From NCBI RefSeq assembly GCF_029873635.1, contig NC_080421.1, positions 1,488,001-1,552,000 on the forward strand: a DNA stretch of 64,000 bases, written 5' to 3'. The notes under the pieces are model-generated. The model worked only from the letters and a program-made list of their open reading frames with translations, ran no database searches and was not told the origin of the DNA. The translations under genes were made by a program, and so were the position numbers. Source of the DNA: Malania oleifera (Eukaryota; Streptophyta; Magnoliopsida; Santalales; Ximeniaceae). Positions 35,222 to 48,700 of the stretch are shown piece after piece. Numbering within the stretch: the first letter of the stretch is position 1; each line of letters opens with the position of its first letter.

Positions 35222-37240
35222 TGTAGTGACCCGAAGAAAAATGAGTATTTTAATGATAAAGAGGGAGAGAAAATAGATACAGAAACAGGAGGAGGCCGTA
35301 GACTTTGTCGACGTCATTGCAATTTGGAGAATAAAATAATTTAATTTAATTTTAAGAAATTTGCCAGGCTTCGTCGACGAACACAGGGTTTCGTTGACGA
35401 AGGTCTTCAGAATTTCGTCGACGAACATAGAGCTTCGTCGACGAGAAAATATCGAGAGACGGTTCGGGCTGCTCTGAATTTCGTCGACGAATATAGGGTC
35501 TCGTCGACGAATTTGTGAAGGGCTCGTTGACGAGGTGACGTGTCTCGTCGACGAATTTGGTCCTATAAATAGCTAAAAATCGGAATATTTCTCATTTTTA
35601 CCGCGCCTCTCTCTCTCTCCTATGACTCTCTCTCCCTTATCTCTTTATTTTCGGCCCCACCAGTTGCCGGATCAACGATTCGAAGCTACCACGACGCTCC
35701 TGACGGAGTTCTCCACGCATCTACCGGAACGAATCGTCGGGAAATTGGAGTTGGAAATCATTCCAAATTCAGGGTAAGGTCTTTTATCCAGTTTTTGACT
35801 TCCTGCCAGTTATAGGAAATGATATAGGCGAAAAAATATTGATGTTTAGTTCTGACAAATATTGTTTTCAGAGTGTTTTGTAGAAGACCCTGCGGGTGTT
35901 AGGCTTGTATTCCCTAGGGGCTTTTCAAAGTTAAGGTAAGGGAAAGGAAATATACTATGTTAGGAAATTTCTAAATATTATACAGTTATTTATTTACGAA
36001 AATTATGTATGTTAGTATGGTGTGGCTTGTGATTTTGTATATGGTACAGGGATATATTTTACGAATTTAGTTTCCTAATTTTATGAATTTCAGTATTATG
36101 GTTATACGAACTTCAATATCATAATATTACGAATTTCAGTACCATAATTTTATGATATTTCAGTACCATGATTTTATGAATCTCAGTACCATAATTATAC
36201 GAATTCTAGTATTACGAATATGCAGTTCCATGTTATGATTATTCAGATTTTAGTATGTTATGTAGCATCATGGTTATTTTAGTACTTCAGAATCATGGTA
36301 AATCAGTTAGTTATGTATAAAAATATATTATATGATATCAGACCCTGTTGGACTTGCAGCTACAGAGTACGGTATCGTTGCTACAGATATTATGTTACTT
36401 TATGAGTGCAACCACCTATTCAGATAATACGTGGTACGGTCGACCACCTAAGCCCTTTGAAGAGGTTGGACTCCCTATCCAGATATAGGTTGAGGTGGGC
36501 AGGTCGACTGACAGAGTTCAGTGATTTATTCCTGGTTGGCCAGCCAGGGTAAATCTAGCCTTCGGGCCGCACAACCTCGTCATGAGTGGCATGTCATGAC
36601 ACAGATAGCCACAGGGAACAGTTTCAGTTACTATTACTTACGTATTGATTTACAGAAACGGGGATCCTACTATATACATTAGAAATATTTTGAATTATAA
36701 CCATAATACTGATATGTCAAACAATAGGGAAAAAGGGGTGGTGTACTTTATTATTTGTGATGTACTTTTGTACTCAGTTATTCATGTTTATATGAAACAA
36801 ATTACATGATATATAGTAACTCATTTGCCACACACTAGTAATAACATATTTCTTCTTACTGAGCGTTGCCTCATCCCAGTGTTGAAATATTTTTCAGGTG
36901 ATCCGGGTAGGCGAGCAAATTAGACTCGTAAATAGAGGGGCGTCTGTAGTACCCTGTCAGAGAGTGAGTATCATTTTTGGGAGCGTTTTTGTATATTCTA
37001 GTACAGTTGAGGGAATTTTTGAAAAACAGTTATATGTGTATATTTTAGGAAACATAGTAGTACTCTGGTATTGGTATTGTATGTAATAATTTATGGTTAT
37101 GTTACATGATTTCCGCTTCTTACTGCTTAGGTTTTGGTTGGGTTTACCCCCAGCATGGTATCAGAGCATGTAGAATATTAGAGTAAAAATAATAATAATA
37201 ATAATAATAATATACCCAGTTAATTAAGCAGGTCGTTACA
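35222..37240 (+). mobile_element. Solo LTR (Gypsy-type, 2.02 kb), same family as 4271-6199
   Basis: Starts TGTAGTGACCCGAAG and ends GCAGGTCGTTACA, with near-matching flanks ATTCA (35217-35221) and GTTCA (37241-37245). It closely matches the reverse complement of 4271-6199. From the start: nine GTCGAC-centred palindromes (about 35308-35556), a TATAAATA box (about 35564-35571), a CT-rich leader (about 35607-35640), then a block of short ACGAATTTCAGTACCATAAT-type repeats (about 36085-36290). No coding interior is present. Confidence 0.85.
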
Positions 37241-38473
37241 GTTCAAATTCCATGTTTTTTATGGCCTGTTCGGAACTTAGAAATATTAGAGGAAGGGAAA
37301 TAAAATTTTTAATTCACAATTATATGTTTGGTTATCAAGGAAAATCAAAAAGAAAATATAAAAGCATATTAAATTTATAAATAAAATTTTGATTTTACTA
37401 ATATTTAATATTTTTAATTTTTAGTTATATTAAAATAAACTTTTATTTTTAATAGTATTTAATAGAGAAGAAAAATAAAAGGAAAAATAAGTTTCCTTTC
37501 TATTTTCCTTTTCCTTCCTTCTGCCAAACTAAATTATTGATTTAAACTGATTTTAAAGATTTTCAAAAGATTACCATAATGCTTACGGTTGCTTCAAAAG
37601 ATTTTCAAAAACTTGAGAAGAAAAATTAATCATTAATCTATAATTTAGAGGATGGATTTCAAGTGTTGTATATAAATATGTATAGACAAAACTAATGGCA
37701 TTATATATTCTATTCAAATTCTCACAAGTCTAACTTGTATTTTAAACTACAATATATTAAAAAACAAATTATAGCCAGCTCTTCACAGGATTTATGACAT
37801 GAATTTATCTTCCCCACATTTTGGTGGAAGTGATTTCACTTGTACAAATGCTTTTGCTAATAAAATAGAGTGCACTTGTAATCACAATCGATAAAAATAG
37901 TAAGTGTAAGTAGTAAGTGTAAAAGGCACTTACCTCATCAAAAGTTTGATAAAAAAAATAAAGATTTTTCCTAAAGTTTCAAAAATTTTAGAACCCTTTC
38001 CTAACGTTTTACAAATTTCATGAGCTTTTTTTGAGATTTGTTAAAAAAACATAAACGTTCATTTATATTTTGCGAAAAGATAAGCTTTTATCAGAATATA
38101 AGTACCTTAAAATCAAATTTTAGGAGAGGTTGTGAGATTTTTAAAATCTCATAAGAGATTGATTGGATGTATCTTTAGTGAAGATTTGAAGAGGGAATAC
38201 GAGAAAAGAGGAAGACAAATATAATTATGAGAACAAAAAATGAGGCAAAAAAATTTCTTGTAAAGACAAAAATCCATTAACTTATCTCATAATCCACAAA
38301 AAATTTAAGTGTTGAGAAAGGCTTCAATTTAGTAAAGGTGGAATTTGAACATTATTTAAAATAAAAAATTATCCAAATATAATTAAAAATTAAGAAAAAT
38401 TAAATGCTAATTGTGCAAAAATGTAAAATTTTCGCCAACATATTTAAAAATTATCTTCGATTAGCTCCGCTCA

Positions 38474-38476
<3 letters not shown>
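37241..38476. other. Intergenic AT-rich DNA with a MITE-like scrap
   Basis: No gene is recognised. About 37255-37540 resembles the elements at 17412-18010 (interior words such as ACTAATATTTAATATTTTTAA and TTATATTAAAATAA). The rest is AT-rich. The stretch just before 38476 presumably holds the promoter of the phosphatase gene. Confidence 0.35.

Positions 38477-38508
<32 letters not shown>
38477..38508. repeat. (GA)16 microsatellite abutting the start codon
   Basis: A pure GA run lies in the 5' UTR of the histidine-phosphatase gene. Its last A is the A of the ATG at 38508-38510. GA runs of this kind are known binding sites for plant BPC/GAGA factors; a role here is inference. Confidence 0.9.
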
Positions 38509-38512
<4 letters not shown>

Positions 38513-39749
38513 TCTGCAGAACAGGTACTGGGTGCTGAGACACGGCAAGAGCATTCCAAACGAGAGAGGTCTCATTGTTTCCTCTTTGGTCCGTCTCTTC
38601 TTCTCTTAATTTAATATTGGGTCTTTCCTTTTCTTCATCTTTTTGCATTATACCAGTCAGTCATTTCTCAAAAAAGTAGAAAAAAAGAAAAACTGAAAAT
38701 GATTGTTTTCGCGTTCTATGTTCTCACTTAATGGAAAAGCTAACTAAATTAAATGAGGGAAACTTGTTCTGCTGGCCCGATTTAGTGTCCTGGAAAGATA
38801 TCTGTTTTATTTACTAGCAATTTTTTTTTTTAACCGTTCTTATAACCCTGGTGGCAATGATCATGTGGGATTTTTAGCAAGGAGATTTTAGTTCACTTTT
38901 GTGCAATTCTGTGTTGTGAGTTGATATCACGCTGGTCATGTTTTAGCAAAAGAAAGAAATCAATATTTCAGCCGGTAAAGATCATTTGGGCTTTTCAGCA
39001 ATAAATTGCTATTTAATTTTTGTGCGATTGTATGCTGTGAATTGATATTTGTGGTGGTAAGTTGATATCACGCTGGTCATGTTTTAGCAAAAGAAAGAAA
39101 TCAATATTTCAGCCGGTAAAGATCATTTGGGCTTTTCAGCAATAAATTGCTATTTAATTTTTGTGCGATTGTATGCTGTGAATTGATATTTGTGGTGGTA
39201 ATGTTTCAGCAAAAGCAAGAAAGTACTAAGCTAGTCGCCCAAATGCTAATGATCATTTGAGCGTTTTAGCTATGATTTTTTATTTTTTTGTGCAATTATG
39301 TATTGCTTAAGTTGATATTTACCCTGGTGATGTTTCAGCAAAAGCAAGCAATTAGGGGAATTCTTTTGTCTTCTTTATTTACAATATGGAATTAGTCATT
39401 CAATTCAGAAATTACCACTTTTAGCATTGGGACTTTTTTCCCTTTAATTCCTTGATATTGGCAATCGAAGAGCATAAGCTAAATTATATGGGTGTGGGGC
39501 AGTGAGTGAGAATTACCTAAAAGATGTTTTCCCCTCCTTAATTGGTTGCTATGATTACTTACATTTAGTTTATAATGTTGTGTATCTTTTAGATTTCTGG
39601 TACTCTTATTCCATATAAACCATTATTAGCATGCTAACAGGAAAATGGAATACGCGTAGAATATCAGTTGGCTTCCGAAGGAGTTAATCAAGCACAGTTA
39701 GCTGGAGAATTATTCTTAAGGGTAGTTGTTCCTATTTCATGATTTCTTG

Positions 39750-39780
<31 letters not shown>

Positions 39781-42700
39781 TTTAAATGCATCTGTATTTC
39801 AATTAACCTCTTTTTCAGTATGAAGCAACTTCAATTTTCCCTTTTCATCAAACTTTTCAAATCAATGTTTCTTGGAGGTAATTGTACATAAAATAATCCA
39901 GTTACTTCAGCTTATGTATGCTGTAGTGTGGTGGGGAAGGGTTAGTTGCCATATAATTGGTTGAACTTGCTTAGGCCATTGTAGTTATCCAATTGATACA
40001 GATATCCTGTGTATGCTTATCTTTGTTGAATACTCAAGTTATTTCTATTTTTTCAAAAATTTCTAGATTGATCTCCGATTCACCTGGCAAATACTTGAAA
40101 ATTTGCTCCAGTGAATAGAGTATCATGAAGTAAGTGAGTATAGTAACAAGCGTTGATTGCTTGGTTGGATTGGTCGTATGATATGAGTTTGGAAAATTAC
40201 CATGCCAATATTTTATCATTGACAATGTAAGTGTATAAGAAATGAGGAAGTTCAGATTTTCTATACATATCTCTGTGTGTGTGTGTGTGTCTCTCTCTCT
40301 CTCTATATATATAAATTTTATTTTCGAGTTGGGATGAGCATTTTGAATGAAAAAGTCTAAAAGTTGGGAAGAATTACTGCAGGAATGAATATAAAATAAT
40401 AATAGTATATTTTTACTGACATGGTTGTTAAAATCGTGAACCTGACTCTGATCCCACTTTACCAAAATGGTATTGATCCTATTAAAACAAACACCAAAAC
40501 AGTGGCATGAAAAGTTTGATTCTTGCATAATTGAGAATGGATATAAACAAATGAGTCTGACAAGTGTGTTTATTATAAATCTTGGGAAGATTCACATGTT
40601 ATTATTGGCCTTTATGTGGATGACTTGCTTATTTTTTGTTCAAATTTGTATGTCATAAATAAAACAAGAACTATGCTAAAAAAAAATTTGGGATGAAAGA
40701 TTTAAGTAAGACTAATGGTTTTTCAGGCATGAAAATTACAAATGGTGCGATGGTATCTTTCTTGATCAATAGCATTACGTTGAAAAATTTTTGAATAAAT
40801 ATGGCTATGATAAGTGCAAGCATGTTACTACTCTTTTTGATTCAAGTAATCACTTATTTCCTATTGAGAATGCAAATGGAGTGGTTAATAAAAAGGAATA
40901 TGATAGCATTATTGGTAGCCTGAGATATGCAACTGATTTAATTAGACCTGACATTGCATATGTAGTAGGAATACTTAGTAGATTTTCGAGCAAGCCGGGT
41001 AGAGAACATTGGAATGCTTTTGAACGTGTAATGAAATATTTAGTTGGTACCAAAATTTGTGGCTTGTTCTTTACTAAGTATCCTGCTATACTTGAAGGTT
41101 TTTGTGATGCTGATTGGAATACTTTGTTAGGAGATTCTCTCTCTACCGGGGGTTATAATGTTATATTTTTACTTTAGGCGGTGGTGCTATTTGCTGGAAA
41201 TCTAAAAATCAAACAACAATTGCTAGCTCAACTATAGAAGCTGAGCTTATTGCTTTAGCGTCAGCTGGTGAGGAAGCAAGTTGGTTGGGAGAAATGTTGT
41301 ATGAATTTCCATTTTGGAAAAAAATCAATACCACCTATCCTAATTAATTGTAATAGTACTGTTGCAATCAATAAAGTGAATAACCGTTATTATAACAGTA
41401 AATCTAGACCCATAAGAAGAAAACAAAGTACTATGAGATCATAATTGAGTGGTGGCATCATTAATGTGAGTTATATAAAATTTTATAAGAATCTTGCAGA
41501 TCCATTAACTAAGGCCTTAGCAAGAGAAAGGGTTTGGAATACATCGAGGGGGATGTGATTAAAGCCCGTAAAATCATGAACCACATATGAGGATACCCAA
41601 CCCAAGAACCAAAGACCCTGTAATTGGGTTCAATGGGAAGAACAAATCATATGGTGGTCATAAGAAATGTACTATTATTTTTAAACTCATCCCTATGGTG
41701 TCAGTGCATTTATCCTATAATGGAGGAGGTTGAGTTTTTGAAACTCTTAATGATAATTTGTATCTCTTATGAGTGGGGTGTTAGTTATAGGAGCACCCTT
41801 GACAGATTTCACCTATGTGAGCATGAGAGTGGGGCCACTCTCTATGATAATTGAGCTTATTCTCAAATATGCTCATGAAATCGGGATTAGCACAAGGCCG
41901 AAACGGCTGTTAAAGCTCATGTCAACACCTGAATGATTATGTGTGAGCAGTAATATTTTATTTCCCTTAAGTAGTCATAGTTCAAGTTTGAGACTACTAC
42001 TGGCTCTGGAGTAAAGGTTATTGTTCACTAAGTGAAGGTTCAATGTAGAACACACCTTCATTATGCATAATTATTCATCTTTGATTGTTAAACTCTCTAC
42101 GTGCATGCTACATACATAATATTAAAATGAGGGGGGAATTGTTAGTGTATAAATATTATTATTTTATTTATTATCTTGAAAAAGAGCATGTATCTTGGAA
42201 TGGGTTATGCATCTGCATTTAATTATGTCATTCATTTATGTATCTCATAAATTCGTAAGATTAATTATGTGATTGTATCTGAAAATTAGGTGTGTACCTA
42301 TTTAATATATATATACATCTTATTTATTAAGTACATGGAAAATGTAAGGTCATTTTGTGCCTATAAGTAGACCCTTAAGGCATTGACACTACACACCGAT
42401 CTCTTCACATCATTCATCACGTCTTTCAAGTCTAGAGAGTTTGACAAGCAAAGAAAGGAGTTTTTTTTTTTTTTTTTTGTGTGGAGCTTTGGACTCCTCC
42501 ATTTGTGCAGAACTGGAGAGAGTCATACGATTCAAATTGGACTGTTGTATCCTAAGGGAGACAAGTCTTAAGGAGTTTTGTTGCACTTGTTCGTGGGCTA
42601 AGTCAAAAATCGCAGAGGGCTTGAATCTCCTTAAAGGGAGCGAGATATCCGTGCCTCAACCTATTTGTGAATTGTGTTTATGTTTGTATTTTTATTTGTG

Positions 42701-45700
42701 TTTAAGTTTATTGTTTTTATTTTTTAAATTTACTAACATTAACAAAAAGAAGAAGAAGCTTTTACTACATTCTTGGTGTTTGTCCTACATCACTTCTACA
42801 AGGATCGGACAACTTAGGAAGTCATTTGGTTTATCTAGTATTAACAAAAATATAGGCTCAAAAATTTGTTTTTAGATTGATGTTCGTCAAGTGGTTCACA
42901 TGTCAAACATCAATATTTAGGTTTAAGGATATATATAGATATTTAATACGCTAATGCAGTGGATTACAATAATGTCAATCATGAGATGATTTTAATGATG
43001 GGCTAAATGAAGTCAACCATGATGATCTTGGGGGTTTGACGAAGCAATTGTGTTTTGAATGTTGACACTAATTTTAATTAGCTAGCTTGAGGGTTTGGCT
43101 TTTGTTATTTGTTTGCTAAATTTTAAATATATTTTCAATGTTCTTGTTGTATAGTTGTTTGTTGATTAATTTGTATTAACAATTATACTTCTCTTTTTCT
43201 TTTTCTTTTTCCTATAAGTATTTATTCTTTTTTCCTTTATAAGCCGATTTAATTGACTTAAGAATACAACAATTTGAACACTAGATCTCTTTGTTGTATA
43301 TAGGCTCTACCTTATAAGCTACTTGTTATTTCCTGACAAGTTTTTACATTTATAATATTTAAATTTATGGAAAATAATGTAAATGCATTTTCTTATACTT
43401 AGTTGATATCATTAGCAGAATCTTATGATCGTCAATCCCTTCCTAAGTTCCAATCCTGGCAACCCTCTTGGCAATCCCATATTGGATCCCAATTTTAACA
43501 ACCTTGTTTAGTAGTCTGATGTCTCTATGGGGTACTGAATTTTGATCAGAACACCAAGCAGAATGTGAGTGCCTGGATGGAGAATATGTTTATTGTCTTC
43601 AAGTTGAAGGCTTTTGCTAAAAGAGGAATAATAAAGCTGGAAAAGGTTGTGGCGGGTCCTAGTCACAAAAAGAAAACTAAATTAAATAAAAAATTAATTA
43701 TCCTATATTTCTATTCTTTGCTTATGACATAGTGAAAGTGGTTTGATATTATTTTCACTCTATTGTGTTAGATAAATGATATAAGGGCAGAAGTGAATCT
43801 ACTAGGTGGATTTTGATCAGTATGTCAATGGAACCCAAGACACTTCACTTCTCATAAAACTGCATCAGGCCTGGGCAACACCATGGCTGCATTAAGCATA
43901 CATCATCTCTTTTTTCTGTTCATATTTCTGTTTGGTCATTGCACTCCACTATTAAACACGAGGGAGCCCTTATTATTCTTCTTAATACTGTTAAAAGTAA
44001 TTTTTTTTTCTTGCCTCTGAGAAGAAGGGGATTGTTAGACAATCTACAGGTGAAGGTTTTAATAATTCTAGAGGGCCAAAGAGAACAACTTATGCCTGAT
44101 TGTTGATTTGGGTATTGCCTTGGTGCTTTCCCACTTTGTACTCATTTTCAAAATTTGCACCAAGAGTAATAATTGTTTGGTTCCCAGGCTTCCCAGGCTA
44201 ACTTAAAGATATGTGCAGGAACTGAAGGAAAATAACATACCTATTGAAAATGTCCGCATTTGCTACTCTCCATTTTCGCGAACAAGCCACACTGCTAAAG
44301 TTGTTGCATCTGTTCTAAATCTCCCATTTGAAGGCCCTCAGTGCAAGGTGAGCCATATGGACTTCGAAAGGAACATAGCTTAACAAATTACACAAGCACA
44401 AGAACATGGCAAACATATAGTGCAACTTGTAAAGATGCAGCATGATAGGTTCAGTGCATTGGCAGAGACATCCAATGTGGTAAATTTCATGCAGTATATT
44501 TCTTGTACAATATGTAATTGAGTTATCTTGTTTGTGCAAGCTGTAAATGCTTGTGATATTGGAAAGAAGTATTATTATGGGATGCAAACCGTAAGAGGCT
44601 TGTTTGTTATATGTTAGATCCATCTAATTAGATCCACTCTGGATTTAGAAATGCAGCTGCATTTGACCAGATGTTAGCCTCTTTTTATGGGTGCTACTGT
44701 ATATGTAATATACCAATATATGAATTTCTATGTGCTGCCTTTATGCGTGCGTGGCTTGTGGTGTCAGTTTTGATCCTTCCACTCACTATCTTCGAGGTGC
44801 AATTGTACCTGTCAAAAGAAAGAGAAAAATCTATGTGTTGCTTTTTGGGTGTTTCAAATCTTGTAATAGCATAAAGAAAAATGAAGATTTTTCTTGTCAA
44901 ATACTTTGCCAAATGATGAATATGGAATACATTGATAGGTAACTTAATTATGAGTTAGTTGCACGCTGCTTCTTGTTCTCTTCTGTTTGTGTATATATTT
45001 TAAATATTTATTTAGGGAATGGCATCATTTTGTTTCATTTAGTCTGATAGCGAACTATGTTTTGCTGCACAGGTGATGGAGTATCTCCGGGAACGTTACT
45101 TTGGTCCTTCGTTTGAACTGATGTCACATGATAAAGTCAGTAGTGTGTTAGTGAAATAGGGACTATTATTTGGTTTTAGTTAATACAGAATTTGCAGATT
45201 GAGGGATCTCTGCTTTTGGTGTACTTGGAAGAAATGCACACCAACATTATACTTGCATGCTAGAGCTCATTAATTTTTATGTTCAACAGTGATGTCCCTG
45301 TTTTTATGGGAAAAGAGCTAATGCTTTTTCTCCTCAAATCTACTAATGTTTGAATCAGAATAAGGGTTAACAGTCTTCTATCATCCACAGTATCCTGAGA
45401 TATGGGCTCTTGATGAGAAAGATCCATTCATGCAGCCTGAAGGTGGAGAAAGTGTTGCTGATGTAGCTTCTAGACTTGCCATTGCTATGGAAACCATGGA
45501 GTCAGAGTTTCAGGGGTAAATATAAATCATTTGATATGTTTCTGCTGCCAGTCATAAATTAAAATTTAATTGATGAGGAATTACTGGTTAATAATTAATT
45601 TTCTTATGGAGGTTCATTTTTTAAAATAACATATAAGCTCTTCTTCAAGGGTATTAAGCCATATACCTATTCGGAAAAGGAAAACAATTAAAAATTATGA

Positions 45701-48700
45701 GTTTATAGATCATTGTGATAACCAAACAGCTCAGCAGACCAAAAGACAACGTTACAATGGGTTGCTTCTTTGATGACCATGTAAACGATGTATCTCCCAT
45801 AAAGAATGTGAATCCAGTCGTGTTTTTTCTTTCATCAAGATCTCTTCCTCAATCGCTATCTAAATAGCCGATAAGTTTGCAATCACTTCTTGATGAATAA
45901 AACATACCATCAATGATGGTACCCTTGACATAACGGAGTATCCTTTTCACTACATTCAAATGAGACTGGTCAGGAGTCTCCATGTACGTGCTGACAAGTC
46001 CAATTCCATAGAGTATGTTTGGTCTGGTGCACATCAAATACCTCAAGTTTCCAACCAAACTATTGAAATATGTGGGGTCAACATTTCCTTGCTCATTCTT
46101 TCTCAACTCCAATTTCGTTTCAACTAGATTTATCACAGGGTTGCATTTGTCCATCCCAAACTTCTTTGTTACTTCTTTTGCATAGTGGCTCTGGGAGATG
46201 AAGATTCCCTTCTCACTTTACACGACTTCTATGCCAAGGAAATGAGCCATCTGGCCAATATCTGTCATTTCAAATTCTTTGACCATGCTCTTCTTGAAAA
46301 CAGCAAATATCTCTGGATTATTGCCGGTGAAGATCAGATCATCAACATATAGGCAAGCAATCAGCATGCTTCCGTCTATCTCCATCTTCATGCATAGCGC
46401 ATGCTCATAGGGGCACTTCTCAAATACATTCTTTTGGAAATAGTCATCAATCCTCATGTTCCACGCACAAGGTGCCTGCTTCAAGTCATATAGTGCTTTC
46501 TTCAGCTTGTACACTCTATATTCTTTGTTCTTCTTCACATATCCAGGTGGTCGATCGATATAGATCTTTTCTTCTAGAAAACCATTTACAAATGCTGATT
46601 TCACATCCATATGGTAAAGCTTCCATCCATTTTGTGTTGATAGTGAAATTAGTAATCTGATAGTTTCAAGCCTAGCAACCGGGGCAAAGATTTCTCCATA
46701 ATCAATCCCTTCTTTCTGCTTGTAGCCCTTGGCAACAAGTTTTGCTTTGTATCTCTAAACTTCTCCTTGAGCGTTCTTCTTAGTCTTGTAGACCCATTTC
46801 ACACCAATAGTTTTGTCGCCCTTCGGGAGATTTGTCAACTCCCAAGTCTTGTTTTTCTCGATGGATTGAATCTCCTCATCCATCTCTTTTCTCCATTTGT
46901 CTTCTTCGTTAGCCTCCTCAAAGCTAGTCGGGTTGCTGGTCAACAATAAACAATATATTGTAACATACTCTTCTATTGAACATAGAAGCACTTCAAGGAT
47001 CAAAGATAAGAGAAAGAGTCGAGCCAAGCACTATCTGGTGTAAAATTGCTCGAGCTCCAATAGAACAAGTGTTAATAACAATATCCATGAATCCCTCTAC
47101 TTCCTTCTAAAGCTCCCCCCCCCCCCCCCCTCCCTCTCAGCAGACCAAAATTTAGTAGTCTATTGTTTCTATAATTAAAGTGATTAACTAAATTCAAAAT
47201 AGGCATGAAGGGGGTGCCTCCCTTGTACAAGAAATGAACATAGAAGCACTTAAAGGATCAAAGATAATAGAAAGAGTCGAGCCAAGCACTATCTGGTGTA
47301 AAATTGCTTGAGCTCCAATAGAACAAGTGTTAATAACAATATCCATGAATCATCTATTTCCTTCTAACGCTTACCCCCCCCCCCCCCCTCTCTCAGCAGA
47401 CCAAAATTTAGTAGTCTATTGTTTCTATAATTAAAATGATTAACTAAATTCAAAATAGGCATGAAGGGGGCGCCTCCCTTGTAGAAATGAACGTAGAAGC
47501 ACTTCAAGGATCAAAGATAAAAGAAAGAGTCGAGCCAAGCACTATCTGGTGTAAAATTGCTTGAGCTCCAATAGAACAAGTGTTACTAACAATATCCCTG
47601 AATCCCTCTACGTCTAAAGCTTCCCCCCCCCCCCCCCTCTCTTTTCTCCTCCTTTTTCTCAAAATCCACCGAGTTAAGGATCTGCACTCCACATCTTCTT
47701 AATGGTCCACTCATCCCTCTGATTTCCTAATAATGAAAGAACAAAGTCTGTATGGCATTACCCAACTGACATCGAACCATTGCCTCAAAAAGCATCAGAT
47801 TTACCAAGCAACTGAGCAGTGATTCCCCACCTTCCTTTCTTTTAACACATGAAACACCAGCTATCACACGCCACCCTTCTCCTGACAAAGGATGTCTCCT
47901 GTGAGAACAGGTCCCCAAACAGCTTTCTAGGAGGGGGGAAAAACTTTTTCGGGAGCTTTTTGAACTGCTTTCTAGAGAAAATGGACACCACTTCCTCTGC
48001 TGACAATATTATAATTGCTCCTCACCAAAATTTAGAACCTTCAGCCCATCTACCTCATACTCTACATATTGGGATTAATTCTGGTGTTAAGTTTGCTAAT
48101 TTTTTTCTACCTCCTGGACTTCCCAGCTTTGCATTTCGTCTGTACACCAACACAACCTTCTCTCCCTTTGAGGATAGAACATTCATTGCTGATGTGTTGT
48201 TTGATTCAATTTTCATGCAACATCTTAATGCCTACCATGCTCAACCTATTATTTATTTTCAATTTTAATAAGATATCACTCATACTGTTGCTTAGTGTCA
48301 TGATCCCACTTCAGGCGTGCACTAAGGAGATCTTGACCATTTAAGGATGGTTTAGGCTCTAACCTTCTAACCTCATCTTTAATGGGACAAAACCATGAGG
48401 ACCAAGGCCAAAGCAGATAATACCTAACCAGAGTTGGGATGTGACCATTAAATTTGGTATCAGAACCACTCTGGGGGTATTGCCATGTCGGTGGATCTTA
48501 CATGGAGATGTAGTTTTCACACAAAGGCGTGGACCACTTTGACAAAGGTGTCAAAGATTGGACGTAAGAGCTTGTCATGATCCCACATCGTTTATGTACT
48601 AGGGAGATCTTTGCTTATAAGGAGAGCTAGACTTCAACCTTGTGAGGCGCCTTTTACCAAAGCAGACTAGCTCATCAGAGTTGCGAAATAGTTACATTTT

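Noticed and set aside
35308-35556. GTCGAC palindrome array as a CRISPR-like repeat
   Set aside because: The spacers are short and irregular, the repeats are 10-bp palindromes, it sits in a plant LTR, and no cas genes are present.
40034-40528. 164-codon minus-strand open frame
   Set aside because: It crosses a GT/CT/AT compound microsatellite, has no recognisable domain and runs antisense to an intron and a Copia fossil.
47849-48268. 139-codon plus-strand open frame in intron 5 of the phosphatase gene
   Set aside because: No domain, start context or splice support, and it lies in intron DNA next to repeats. It may be an old element scrap but nothing supports a gene.
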